NCBI GenBank assembly: GCA_900541025.1
Contig: UQIL01000008.1
Coordinates: forward strand, 12,104 to 76,103
Source of the DNA: an uncultured Collinsella sp.
GTDB lineage: Bacteria; Actinomycetota; Coriobacteriia; Coriobacteriales; Coriobacteriaceae
DNA: 64,000 nucleotides
Direction of reading: 5' to 3'
Shown: one piece after another, positions 26,353 through 34,147 of the stretch
Layout of the letters: every line of letters starts with the position of its first letter
Position numbering within the stretch: the stretch's first letter is position 1
Position numbers and translations under genes: made by a program
Notes under the pieces: generated by a model
The model's database searches: none
Seen by the model: only the letters and a program-made list of their open reading frames with translations
What the model was told of the DNA's origin: nothing

Positions 26353-27049
26353 TGCCGCTAAGCCACGCGTCCTCTTGGTCGAAGATGACCTGACCGTTCA
26401 AAACCTCGTTTCGACCGCGCTTGACCTTCACGGCTATGTCGTGAGCAAGGTTTGCAACGGCCAGGCCGCCATCATGGATGCGGTGTCGCACGGCCCCAGC
26501 CTCATCATGCTCGACCTCGGCCTTCCCGACATTGACGGTATCGAGGTCATCACGAAGATCCGAAGCTGGTCGGCAGTCCCCATTATCGTCATTTCGGCGC
26601 GCGCCGAAGATTCCGACAAGATTGCAGCACTTGACGCAGGGGCAGACGACTACCTCACCAAGCCCTTTTCTGTGGATGAGTTGCTCGCGCGCGTCCGTGC
26701 GAATTTGAGGCGCTCCTCGATGGCGTCGAGCGAGTCGACAGAAGCGAGCACGTTCGACAACGGTCCGCTGCATATCGACTACGCCGCGGGATACGCTACG
26801 AAAGACGGACGCGAGCTCTCGCTCACCCCAACCGAGTACAAATTGCTCGTCCTTCTGGCGAAAAACGTCGACAAGGTGCTCACCCACACCTTCATCACCC
26901 GCGAGATATGGGGCACGAGCTGGGACAGCGATCTGGCGAGTCTGCGCGTGTTCATGCGCACCCTGCGCAAGAAGATCGAGGCAGACCCCTCTCACCCCAA
27001 GATGATTCAGACGCACATGGGTGTCGGGTACCGCATGCAGCGTCTCTAG
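26345..27049 (+). CDS. kdpE: Kdp response regulator KdpE
   Basis: 234 residues, OmpR family. Receiver domain with the acidic pair in LVEDD, phosphorylated Asp in LIMLDLGLPDIDG and Lys in TKPFS; C-terminal winged helix (about 135-230) with LTPTEYKLLVLLAKN and HMGVGYRM. Its ATG lies in the ATGAATAA overlap with the kdpD stop, so the two are translationally coupled. It should activate the divergent kdpFABC operon. An IS element begins 19 bases after its stop. Confidence 0.96.
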   Translation: MNNAAKPRVLLVEDDLTVQNLVSTALDLHGYVVSKVCNGQAAIMDAVSHGPSLIMLDLGLPDIDGIEVITKIRSWSAVPIIVISARAEDSDKIAALDAGADDYLTKPFSVDELLARVRANLRRSSMASSESTEASTFDNGPLHIDYAAGYATKDGRELSLTPTEYKLLVLLAKNVDKVLTHTFITREIWGTSWDSDLASLRVFMRTLRKKIEADPSHPKMIQTHMGVGYRMQRL

Positions 27050-27068
27050 CCCACCCCACAAAAATCAA

Positions 27069-27790
27069 AACCACCCCTAAAAGGGGTGGTTTGCTCTTAG
27101 GGTATAACCCTTGGATTTCCGGCACGCGTCTAAAGGCGCCGGCCCTCACGGGGTTCGGGCCGCACTGCAGATTGACCCGTGACGGGCCGGTCAAACCGGC
27201 GCTATTTACGCCCCGGCCCCCTATCGAAGGGGTCCTCGTACTCCTTGACGCTCAGCCGGTCGATCACGATGTCGGCCTTCTCCTGCTCCCGGATGTACTT
27301 GGCGATCGTCGCCTCGTTCAGGCCGACGGTGGACACGTAGTAGCCCTCCGCCCAGAACTTCCTGTTGCCGAACTTGTACTTGAGGTTGGCGTGCCTGTCG
27401 AATATCATCAGCGAGCTCTTCCCCTTCAGGTAGCCCATGACGCTCGCGACGCTGTACTTCGGCGGGATCGCCAGCAGCACGTGCACGTGGTCGGGCATCA
27501 GGTGCCCCTCGATTATCTCGATCCCCTTGTACTCGCACAGCTTCCTGAGGATCTCCCCTATGTCGCTCCTGATTTGGCTGTAGATCACTTTGCGCCTATA
27601 CTTCGGCGTGAACACGACGTGGTACTTGCACATCCACTTCGTGTGCGACAGGCTGTAGGCCTTCTGGGCCATACGCCACCACCGCCCTCTCGACTCGGAT
27701 TCCTTGCGGCCTGAACAATCGCAAGTGTCCGGCGAGGGGGCGGCTTTGTAAAGCCGTTTGGCCCCACCCGCATAGCGGGTGGTTTCTGAT
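27069..27790 (-). mobile_element. IS200/IS605-type insertion element
   Basis: A single-gene element with hairpin ends rather than long terminal inverted repeats. The end downstream of tnpA has AACCACCCCT / AGGGGTGGTT (27069-27091), then TGCTCTTAGGGTATAACCC. The upstream end has CCACCCGC / GCGGGTGG near 27764-27782. The first end is repeated at 63951-63992, proving a dispersed element. Exact borders and the target motif are not certain. Confidence 0.75.
27202..27672 (-). CDS. tnpA: IS200/IS605 family Y1 transposase TnpA
   Basis: 156 residues, a single-strand DNA transposase of the HUH Y1 class. The metal-binding pair is in MPDHVHVLLAIPP and the catalytic Tyr in the helix FWAEGYYVSTVGLNEATI. 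HVVFTPKYRRKVI near the start is a family signature. It cuts and joins hairpin ends of the element. ATG at 27672 follows GGTGG; a longer reading to 27813 runs into the element end. Length is normal, so the copy may be active. Confidence 0.95.
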   Translation of the reverse strand: MAQKAYSLSHTKWMCKYHVVFTPKYRRKVIYSQIRSDIGEILRKLCEYKGIEIIEGHLMPDHVHVLLAIPPKYSVASVMGYLKGKSSLMIFDRHANLKYKFGNRKFWAEGYYVSTVGLNEATIAKYIREQEKADIVIDRLSVKEYEDPFDRGPGRK

Positions 27791-27837
27791 GCGGCGCGCT
27801 GCGCGCCCCGCACAGGCTAAAGCCCGTAGTGAAAAAA

Positions 27838-27865
27838 CGCCCCGCGAGCGGATGCTCGCGGGGCG
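27838..27865 (-). terminator. Terminator of the Feo-associated gene
   Basis: CGCCCCGCGAGC / GCTCGCGGGGCG, 12-bp stem with a four-base loop; on the minus strand it is followed by TTTTTTCAC. It lies 17 bases past the stop at 27882. Confidence 0.9.
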
Positions 27866-27881
27866 CTTGGATGTCTAGACC

Positions 27882-28082
27882 TTATTTGATACCGCGGCCC
27901 AAGTCTTCGGCGATTTTGTCCACGCCCTTAAGTGCGGCGCACGTCTTTTTGTTGGAGCAATGCCCCGTGCAAACGCCACCCTGAGCACAGTCGGCGCAGG
28001 TGCCCTTGCGGTAGATGCGCACGCATACCGCGACAAACGCAATACCAATAACAGCCAGTACAACAATATCGATAGGTGCCAT
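27882..28082 (-). CDS. FeoB-associated Cys-rich membrane protein
   Basis: 66 residues: an N-terminal membrane helix (about 4-24) followed by a short cytoplasmic tail with five Cys (CADC, GGVC, GHC, KKTC), the pattern of the small Cys-rich proteins found after FeoB in Gram-positive bacteria. They may hand on or sense ferrous iron. It lies 175 bases downstream of feoB, beyond a terminator and a hairpin repeat. ATG at 28082 follows GAGGAGG. Confidence 0.88.
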   Translation of the reverse strand: MAPIDIVVLAVIGIAFVAVCVRIYRKGTCADCAQGGVCTGHCSNKKTCAALKGVDKIAEDLGRGIK

Positions 28083-28132
28083 AGCAAGCCTCCTCTAGTT
28101 AACCACCACTTACTTTACCCCATTCTCCACCT

Positions 28133-28159
28133 ACCAAAAAGGGACAGGTTTGTTTTGGT
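28133..28159. repeat. Intergenic hairpin, CTGTCCC-loop family, copy 4 (inverted)
   Basis: ACCAAAA (28133-28139) / TTTTGGT (28153-28159). Read on the minus strand the loop is CAAACCTGTCCCT, against TAAACCTGTCCCT at 379-391. The stems of the two copies are unrelated. Confidence 0.7.
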
Positions 28160-28199
28160 CGGTTTTATCTGCGGAAACGCCACATCTCTCCCACCAAAA

Positions 28200-28228
28200 A
28201 GCCCGAGTGTCGCTGGGACACCCGGGCT
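28200..28228 (-). terminator. Terminator of feoB
   Basis: AGCCCGAGTGTC pairs with GACACCCGGGCT apart from one mismatch; on the minus strand it is followed by TTTTTGG. It lies 29 bases past the feoB stop. Confidence 0.85.
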
Positions 28229-28257
28229 CGTGGAAAGGGGTTAATCCTTATTCGGAC

Positions 28258-30585
28258 TTAAGCGGAAACTGCGGCGGAAGCAGTGTTGGTCTCGTCCTCA
28301 TCGGTCCATGCATGCTTGGGCATGGGTCGGAAAATCTGGAAGAGCATCGCAACCAGCAGCACAATGGCCACAACCGTCCAGATACCAAACTGCCCAAGGA
28401 CAAGCAGGTTGTAGAACTGGTTGATGAACAGGCCGATCACCCAAGCGAAGGCGCACTCGTAGCCGATGGCAATCGCGGTCCACTTGCCAGAGTCCATCTG
28501 GTTGCGGATGGTGCCAATGGCGGCAAAGCACGGAGCGCACAGCAGGTTGAAGGCGCCGAAGGCCACGCAAGCGCCCATGGTGGGGAACATGCCGGCAAAC
28601 GCGGTCCACAGGCTCGGGTCGGTCTCGCCCGCGTCGGCGACGGACAGCAGCGAGCCGGCGGTGGCGACGACGTTCTCCTTGGCGACGAGGCCAGAGACGG
28701 TCAGTGCGGTTGCCTGCCAGGTGCTAAAGCCGAGCGGGGCGAAGATCCAAGCGACCAGGTTGCCCAGCATGGCGAGCACGGAGTAGTCCATGAACTCCTC
28801 GGGGATGCCGTCCATCGCAGGCAGGAAGCCAAAGGAACCGTTGTAGCTACCAAAGTTGGACAGGAACCAAACCACGACAGTGGACGCGAAGATGACCGTG
28901 CCGGCCTTCTTGATAAAGGCCCAGCAGCGCTCCCACACGTGCAGCGCCCAAGAGCGGATCGCCGGGAAGTGGTAGGCGGGAAGCTCCATGACAAACGGCG
29001 TCGGGCGACCGGCGAAGAGCTTGGTCTTCTTGAGCATCAGACCCGAGCCGATGACGGCAAAGACACCCAGGAAGTAGAAGAGCGGGCTGATCCACGCGGC
29101 GGTAGTGGAAGAATCGCCGATGATGGAGCCCATGAGCAGGGCGATGATCGGCAGCTTAGCGCCACAGGGGATGAACGTGGTGGTCATGACCGTCATGCGG
29201 CGGTCCTTCTCGTTCTCGATGGTCTTGGTGGCCATGACGCCAGGGACGCCGCAGCCCGAGGACACGAGCATGGGGATGAAGGACTTACCGGACAGGCCAA
29301 AGCGGCGGAACACGCGGTCCATGATGAAGGCGACGCGGGCCATATAGCCGCAGTCCTCCAGGAAGGACAGCATGACGAACAGCAGGAACATCTGCGGCAC
29401 AAAGCCAAAGATGGCACCCAGGCCGCCGACGATACCGTCACAGACGAGCGAGTCGACCAGGCCACCGTCCTCGGTGCCGCCCGCCACGAGGGCATCGTGC
29501 ACCATAGTGGTAATACCCGGGACATAGGGGCCGTACTGCGCCGGATCGACCGAGTCGGCATTGTCGCCCGCAGCCTCGACAGCTGCGTCATAGGCATCGC
29601 GGCCCTGACCGAGCACATACCAGCCGTCGGTACCGAAGAGCTGGTCGTTGGTGAAGTCGGTCACCGTGCCGCCCAGAGTGGAGACGGCGATGTAGTACAC
29701 GCAGAACATGATGACCACAAAGATCGGCAGGCCCAAAATACGGTTGGTAACCACGCGGTCGATCTTCTCGGAGGTGCTCATCTTGGCCGGAGCCTTGGTG
29801 AGGCACTCGTCGATGATGTGGGCGATCACGCCGTAGCGCTCACCGGTGATGATGGACTCGGCATCGTCGTCGCAGTCCTGCTCGCACTGAGCGACCAGCT
29901 CTTCGACGCGAGCGGCCTTCTCCTTGGTGAGGTTGATGAGCTTGCAGGCGTCCGCATCGCGCTCGAACAGCTTGACGGCATAGTAGCGGCGCTTGTTGGC
30001 GGGGACGCTTGCCGGCAGGTTGTTCTCGATGTGCGTCAGAACGTCCTCAATGGAGGAATCGAACTTGTGCTCCGGCACCTGGCCCTTGGAAGCAGCGGAC
30101 TTCTTGACCTGCTCGAACAGCTCCGTGATGCCCTTGTTCTTAAGAGCGGAGATCATCATGACCGGGCAACCGAGCTTCTTGGAGAGCTTGTCCGTATCGA
30201 TCTTATCGCCGTTCTTCTCGACCAGGTCGGCCATGTTGAGGGCGACGACCACGGGCAGGCCGGTCTCGATAACCTGAAGCGCCAGGTACAGGTTACGCTC
30301 GAGGTTGGTGGCGTCGACCACCTGGACGACAACATCGGGCTCGCCGCTCATGAGGTAATCGCGCGAGCACTGCTCCTCGGGGCTGTAGGGGGAAAGCGAG
30401 TAGATGCCGGGGAGGTCCGTGATGGTAACGTTCTTGTCGCTTAGGAGCTTGGCTTCCTTTTTCTCAACCGTGACGCCGGGCCAGTTGCCAACGTAGCCGT
30501 TGGCGCCGGTGATCAGGTTGAAAAGCGTGGTCTTGCCGCAGTTGGGGTTACCCGCCAGCGCGACATGGATCTGAGAATCCGCCAT
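28258..30585 (-). CDS. feoB: Ferrous iron transporter FeoB
   Basis: 775 residues. N-terminal G domain (1-170) with GNPNCGKTTLFN, the switch block DLPGIYSLSPYS and NMAD; a helical spacer (to about 270); then a membrane domain with two gate repeats (SGCGVPGVMATK, PCGAKLPI). It imports Fe2+ across the cytoplasmic membrane under anaerobic conditions. Two small feoA genes lie upstream; 123 bases with a candidate metal-regulator box separate feoA from feoB, so feoB may have its own promoter. Confidence 0.97.
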   Translation of the reverse strand: MADSQIHVALAGNPNCGKTTLFNLITGANGYVGNWPGVTVEKKEAKLLSDKNVTITDLPGIYSLSPYSPEEQCSRDYLMSGEPDVVVQVVDATNLERNLYLALQVIETGLPVVVALNMADLVEKNGDKIDTDKLSKKLGCPVMMISALKNKGITELFEQVKKSAASKGQVPEHKFDSSIEDVLTHIENNLPASVPANKRRYYAVKLFERDADACKLINLTKEKAARVEELVAQCEQDCDDDAESIITGERYGVIAHIIDECLTKAPAKMSTSEKIDRVVTNRILGLPIFVVIMFCVYYIAVSTLGGTVTDFTNDQLFGTDGWYVLGQGRDAYDAAVEAAGDNADSVDPAQYGPYVPGITTMVHDALVAGGTEDGGLVDSLVCDGIVGGLGAIFGFVPQMFLLFVMLSFLEDCGYMARVAFIMDRVFRRFGLSGKSFIPMLVSSGCGVPGVMATKTIENEKDRRMTVMTTTFIPCGAKLPIIALLMGSIIGDSSTTAAWISPLFYFLGVFAVIGSGLMLKKTKLFAGRPTPFVMELPAYHFPAIRSWALHVWERCWAFIKKAGTVIFASTVVVWFLSNFGSYNGSFGFLPAMDGIPEEFMDYSVLAMLGNLVAWIFAPLGFSTWQATALTVSGLVAKENVVATAGSLLSVADAGETDPSLWTAFAGMFPTMGACVAFGAFNLLCAPCFAAIGTIRNQMDSGKWTAIAIGYECAFAWVIGLFINQFYNLLVLGQFGIWTVVAIVLLVAMLFQIFRPMPKHAWTDEDETNTASAAVSA

Positions 30586-30660
30586 TCAATCCTTCTTCCT
30601 TGTGTGCCTGCGCTGCTTTCTCCGCGCAGGCTGGATAATGTGCTTCAAAAATGCTGCATT

Positions 30661-30680
30661 AAGTTAGAAATACCTAACTT
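30661..30680. promoter_or_regulatory. Candidate DtxR/IdeR-like operator between feoA and feoB
   Basis: AAGTTAG-AAATAC-CTAACTT, perfect 7-bp arms with a six-base spacer, resembling the GTTAGNNNNCTAAC core of iron and manganese repressor sites. It lies 76 bases before feoB, where an internal promoter could be controlled by iron. The repressor is not in the window. Confidence 0.5.
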
Positions 30681-30708
30681 TATCTGCAGAAACATACGCC
30701 GCGAGCCC

Positions 30709-30930
30709 TTATTGGACCTCGACGACGGCCGCCTCCTCCTTGCGGATGGAAAGCTCGTAGCCGCGCACGTTGATCTCGACCGGATCACCGAGCGGTGCAA
30801 CCTTCACGACCTTGAACGAAGTGCCCTTGATGAGCCCCAGGTCCATAAGGTGGCGGCGAAGCGCACCCTCACCGTGAAGCTTGACGATGGTGGAGCTCTC
30901 GCCCACCTTAACGTCACCCAACGTCTTCAT
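30709..30930 (-). CDS. feoA: FeoA family protein (second copy in operon)
   Basis: 73 residues, a single SH3-like FeoA domain: KVGESSTIVKLHGEGALRRH, MDLGLIKGTSFKVVKVAPLG and DPVEINVRGYELSIRKEEA. FeoA proteins act as cytoplasmic partners of FeoB. It lies directly upstream of feoB and 39 bases after another feoA. Confidence 0.93.
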   Translation of the reverse strand: MKTLGDVKVGESSTIVKLHGEGALRRHLMDLGLIKGTSFKVVKVAPLGDPVEINVRGYELSIRKEEAAVVEVQ

Positions 30931-30969
30931 CCTCTTGTCCCCCTTTCGGTTTTTATGAAATGCTGCAGA

Positions 30970-31212
30970 CTAACCGACGGTCATGATGTGCATGGCAACC
31001 TTGGAATCGATACCAAAGCGTGCGCCCAGCACGGTGACGATAATATTGGCGCCACTCGAGCTCACCACGTGGATTTCGTTGCCCTCGACAAAGCCGAGGT
31101 CCTTGAGGTGGTGTTTCATGTCCTCATTGCCCTTTACACGGGACACGCGCACGGTTTCGCCCGCTTTTACCATCGAAAGCGGCATGGCCGGCATCTGCGG
31201 TCCGCAAGACAT
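30970..31212 (-). CDS. feoA: FeoA family protein (first gene of the feo cluster)
   Basis: 80 residues, FeoA domain with LSMVKAGETVRVSRVKGNED, HHLKDLGFVEGNEIHVVSSS and GARFGIDSKVAMHIMTV. It begins MSCGPQMPAMPL, an N-terminal extension with a Cys. Paired FeoA genes before FeoB are common in Firmicutes and some Actinobacteria; the division of labour is unknown. Confidence 0.93.
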   Translation of the reverse strand: MSCGPQMPAMPLSMVKAGETVRVSRVKGNEDMKHHLKDLGFVEGNEIHVVSSSGANIIVTVLGARFGIDSKVAMHIMTVG

Positions 31213-31254
31213 GAGTGGCTCCTAACGTCAGTTCGTCCTCAACATCGACGCGAT

Positions 31255-31308
31255 AAAAGTTAACCACGTCTATGTTCGCTTTAGTAAACTAGCACGTGGT
31301 TAACTTTT
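31255..31308. promoter_or_regulatory. 15-bp inverted repeat upstream of the feo cluster
   Basis: Perfect arms AAAAGTTAACCACGT (31255-31269) and ACGTGGTTAACTTTT (31294-31308) flank 24 bases that include TTTAGTAAACTA. It lies 43 bases before the first feoA, so the two arms probably flank the promoter as a paired operator. Sequence seen; regulator unknown. Confidence 0.6.
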
Positions 31309-31358
31309 TGGAAAGGGTCCCCATTCAGATTTCGAAAAAGTTTCCTATACGAAACAAA

Positions 31359-31393
31359 AGGGCGCGGCAAAGGACCATCCTTTACCACGCCCT
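31359..31393 (-). terminator. Terminator after the HPr paralogue
   Basis: AGGGCG and CGCCCT outer stem with AAAGGA/TCCTTT inner stem; on the minus strand it is followed by TTTTGTTTCG. It begins eight bases past the stop at 31401. Confidence 0.8.
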
Positions 31394-31400
31394 GTCATGC

Positions 31401-31649
31401 TTAAAGCGAGAGATTTCTGATCGATGTGACACAGGAGGCCTCATCTACGCCCGAAACGCGGAAGATGATGTCCTCGCCGCACTCGCCGTAGAGAGCCATG
31501 AGTCCCATGACATCGCGGCCATCCGTGTGGCGGTCGCCGATGCTGACCGACACGTCGCTACGATGCTTGGCAATGATGTCATAGAGCAGCGCAACCGGGC
31601 GGGCATGTAATCCCAACGGATCTTTAATCGTCTTTGTAAACTCGACCAT
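31401..31649 (-). CDS. HPr-family phosphocarrier paralogue with Ser46 replaced by Asp
   Basis: 82 residues. GLHARPVALL contains the phosphorylated H15 and R17 of PTS carrier HPr. At the site where Gram-positive HPr has the regulatory Ser46 (KSIMGVMSL), this protein reads RDVMGLMAL, so residue 46 is Asp. HPr kinase could not phosphorylate it there, and Asp might mimic the phosphorylated state. No other PTS gene is nearby. ATG at 31649 follows GGAGGGGAC; the longer frame to 31673 adds residues not seen in HPr. It may be a carrier for a special pathway or a regulatory HPr. Confidence 0.85.
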   Translation of the reverse strand: MVEFTKTIKDPLGLHARPVALLYDIIAKHRSDVSVSIGDRHTDGRDVMGLMALYGECGEDIIFRVSGVDEASCVTSIRNLSL

Positions 31650-31746
31650 GTCCCCTCCCACGACATCGCACATTCGGCCGGCAAAACCCAGCCACGTGGT
31701 AGCTATTGTACCGTTAGATGCTTCTCGAGAGCTCCTCTGAACACCT

Positions 31747-31968
31747 CGTGGTCAAAAAGTGGCAAATATGAGTACTGTCACCAATTTAGTAGCAGCAAAA
31801 TCGAGAGCAAATTGCCTAATTTGAGCGATTCGAAGAGGTTGAAAGCCGTCAAACGCCCTTTATAGGGAGTTAGATAAATCGATTTTGAGCCCATTTTCGC
31901 TCAGAGCAGGCCGAAAAATATGGCACTTCTTTTGCAACAGTACTCATATTTGGCATTTTTTGACCACG
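31747..31968. mobile_element. MITE-like non-coding element with about 32-bp terminal inverted repeats
   Basis: Ends read CGTGGTCAAAAAGTGGCAAA (31747 on) and, inverted, CGTGGTCAAAAAATGCCAAA, continuing TATGAGTACTGT on both (31937-31968). The roughly 222-bp body is AT-rich compared with its surroundings and has no gene. Ends with near-perfect inversion and no coding suggest a miniature transposable element or a structured RNA. Target duplication is not obvious. The rest of 31650-32071 holds only the permease terminator. Confidence 0.6.
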
Positions 31969-31997
31969 GGGGCCAAGACCATGCCCCAAAACACAAA

Positions 31998-32023
31998 AGG
32001 AGGGGCCTCGTAAGGCCCCTCCT
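31998..32023 (-). terminator. Terminator after the amino-acid permease
   Basis: AGGAGGGGCCT / AGGCCCCTCCT, 11-bp perfect stem with a four-base loop; on the minus strand it is followed by TTTGTGTTTTG. It lies 49 bases past the stop at 32072. Confidence 0.85.
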
Positions 32024-32071
32024 TAGGAAAGGGAATCGATTTATTCCACAGCCGTAGATTAATCCTAGCCG

Positions 32072-33535
32072 CTACTCCATCATGTCGAGGACGGAGGGGC
32101 GAAGCTCGTTCTCAGCAGCCTCGGGATCGGTTTCGCGCAGGCGGTTGATGTAGCGGTTGTACCACATCACGGCAAGGCCCAGGAAGACAACCACGCCGCC
32201 GACGTTGTAGACCAGCGTCAGCCACAGCGGCTGATCGAGCGGAATGGTGCCGCAGATAAGCACGAAGCAGAAGACCACAAGCAGGAATGCAGCAATGACC
32301 AGGCCAAAGGTGCGCGAACCCATGCGGAAGCCACGGGGAGCAGCGTCGAAGTTCTTGCGCAACATAAAGTAGGCAAGCAGGATCAGCAGCGGCGGGAGCA
32401 GAGCGGTGGCAGCCGTCATGTTGGTGACGATCATGAGCAGGTCGTCGAGGTTACCGGAGCCCAGGGCCGGGATGATCAGGATGGGGACGACGATGGCGAA
32501 CTGCAGCCAGGCAGCGCGGGCGGGAATGCCGTGCTCGTTGAGCTCGACGATCTTGCTACCAAAGACACCCTTGGGGATCTCGGTGAAGAAAACCTTGATG
32601 GGAGCAGAGGTCCACATCATGAGGGAGCCCAGCGTGGCGGCGAGAAGGATCAAGCCGATGGCGCGCGTAGACACTTCCATGGGAATGCCAAAGTGGGCAA
32701 AGACAGCGCCGAATACGTCGAAGATACCGGTGGAGATGGCAACGCCGCCCTCGGGGATGAACAGGTTAACCAGCAGCGAAGCGCCTGCATACAGAAGGCC
32801 GATGGTCAGACCGGCGATAACGACGGTGCGCACGAAGGCCTTGACGCCACCCTTAAGGTCGTTAAGGAACACGCCGACAGACTCAGCGCCGCCAACGCCC
32901 TGGATGATCCAGGCAAGCGTACCGAAGAAGCCCCACGCAGTTGCGAAGTTGCTCATGTCGGGAGCCATGTTAGCGGGAGTAGGAGCCGTAGCGAACTCAA
33001 CGCCGCCAAAGGCAGCAGCCAGGGACAGCAGGATGAACACGGCGGTCAGGCCGAGAGCCGCGGTCGAACCGAAGGAGGAAATGGAGCCGATCCACTTAGC
33101 GCCCTTGGTCGAAACCCACGTGGCGATAGCAAAGACAACGATCTCGATAATGGTGATCCACAGCTGCGAAAGCTCGGCGTTGGCACCAAAGAACACGTAG
33201 CTCGCGTAGATGATGACGTTGGGCAGGACGGACGCAAAGAAGAACAGGTTAACGAACCAGTAGCTAAATGCCGTCAGGAACGCCCAGCGACCACCCATCG
33301 AGGTCTTAACCCATGCGTACACGCCCGACTCGGAGTCCTTGTTAAGGCCGACGAACTCGGCGGTAACCAGGGTATAGGGGACAAAGTACAAAAGCGTGGC
33401 GAAGAAGAACGACGGCGCGGCTGCTAAGCCGATGGCCGCGTTGTTGTTGATGATGTTCTTGATACCGAACACGGCGGCGACCGTCATGCCCAGCAGAGCG
33501 AACGAACCAATCGTTCCTCGTTTTTCAGAGCTCAT
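32072..33535 (-). CDS. APC superfamily amino-acid permease (glutamate/GABA antiporter-like)
   Basis: 487 residues with about twelve membrane segments. The start KRGTIGSFALLGMTVAAVFG and the intact APC core (ESGVYAWVKTSMGGRWAFL, GVGGAESVGVFLNDLKGG) place it in the GadC/YjeM-like branch of amino-acid antiporters. Substrate not predictable; no decarboxylase is adjacent. ATG at 33535 follows GGGAGGG; a reading to 33547 adds four residues without a better site. Confidence 0.88.
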   Translation of the reverse strand: MSSEKRGTIGSFALLGMTVAAVFGIKNIINNNAAIGLAAAPSFFFATLLYFVPYTLVTAEFVGLNKDSESGVYAWVKTSMGGRWAFLTAFSYWFVNLFFFASVLPNVIIYASYVFFGANAELSQLWITIIEIVVFAIATWVSTKGAKWIGSISSFGSTAALGLTAVFILLSLAAAFGGVEFATAPTPANMAPDMSNFATAWGFFGTLAWIIQGVGGAESVGVFLNDLKGGVKAFVRTVVIAGLTIGLLYAGASLLVNLFIPEGGVAISTGIFDVFGAVFAHFGIPMEVSTRAIGLILLAATLGSLMMWTSAPIKVFFTEIPKGVFGSKIVELNEHGIPARAAWLQFAIVVPILIIPALGSGNLDDLLMIVTNMTAATALLPPLLILLAYFMLRKNFDAAPRGFRMGSRTFGLVIAAFLLVVFCFVLICGTIPLDQPLWLTLVYNVGGVVVFLGLAVMWYNRYINRLRETDPEAAENELRPSVLDMME

Positions 33536-33611
33536 AAGCCCTCCCAATCATCTATTAAATGTCATCTAAACCCGTCCGAGCTGCAAGTGCAAACACGGAC
33601 GGCGCACCTGC

Positions 33612-33655
33612 TAAGGGGAATGGGGAAAAGGGAGTCAACAAAGCCATCCCCCTTA
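33612..33655 (-). terminator. Hairpin after ebgC
   Basis: TAAGGGGAATGG and CCATCCCCCTTA pair with one mismatch around a 20-base loop, 33 bases past the ebgC stop. It probably ends the ebgA-ebgC transcript before the permease gene. Confidence 0.6.
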
Positions 33656-33688
33656 ACGGCGCGAAGCAAACGTCCAGGCGGACGAATA

Positions 33689-34144
33689 CTACTTGTTGGG
33701 GAAGGAATAACCTTCGACCGTCACGTGCAGTACCACGACGCGGGGATCCGCGGCATCGGCCACGACACGGTAGGCCTCGTCAATTTCGACGACGGCAACG
33801 CCGCCGGCGGGAATCGTCACGGTCTCCCCCGCCCCCTCAAAGCGCTCGCGATCATCGATATCGCTGTAAGCGCGGGTGCAGGTGAGGCCTGCCTTGGGGG
33901 CAACCTCGACGGTCAGGTCGCCGTCGAGCGGAGCGAGCACGGCATGGTAGCGACGGTGACCGACCAGGTCGGCGGTTGCGGCCTCGCGGGCATAGACCCA
34001 CCAGTACACCAGCGAGTCGCCGATGGAGTACGCCACATCGTGCTGCAGTTCAGAAACGCCGTCGAGCGCCTGGCCGGTACGCATCCACTTCTTGACGGAC
34101 TTCATCTGAGCGTCGAAATCGGCGCGCGAGTTAAAGACATGCAT
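33689..34144 (-). CDS. ebgC: EbgC-like YhcH/YjgK/YiaL family protein (beta-galactosidase beta subunit)
   Basis: 151 residues, a cupin-like fold of the YhcH family (DUF386). In the Ebg system the small subunit is needed for full activity of the large one. Seen motifs are LQHDVAYSIGDSLVYWWVYA and RERFEGAGETVTIPAGGVAV. It starts three bases after the ebgA stop, with AAGGAGG overlapping that stop, so the two are translationally coupled, which supports the Ebg assignment. Confidence 0.85.
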   Translation of the reverse strand: MHVFNSRADFDAQMKSVKKWMRTGQALDGVSELQHDVAYSIGDSLVYWWVYAREAATADLVGHRRYHAVLAPLDGDLTVEVAPKAGLTCTRAYSDIDDRERFEGAGETVTIPAGGVAVVEIDEAYRVVADAADPRVVVLHVTVEGYSFPNK

Positions 34145-34147
34145 GGC

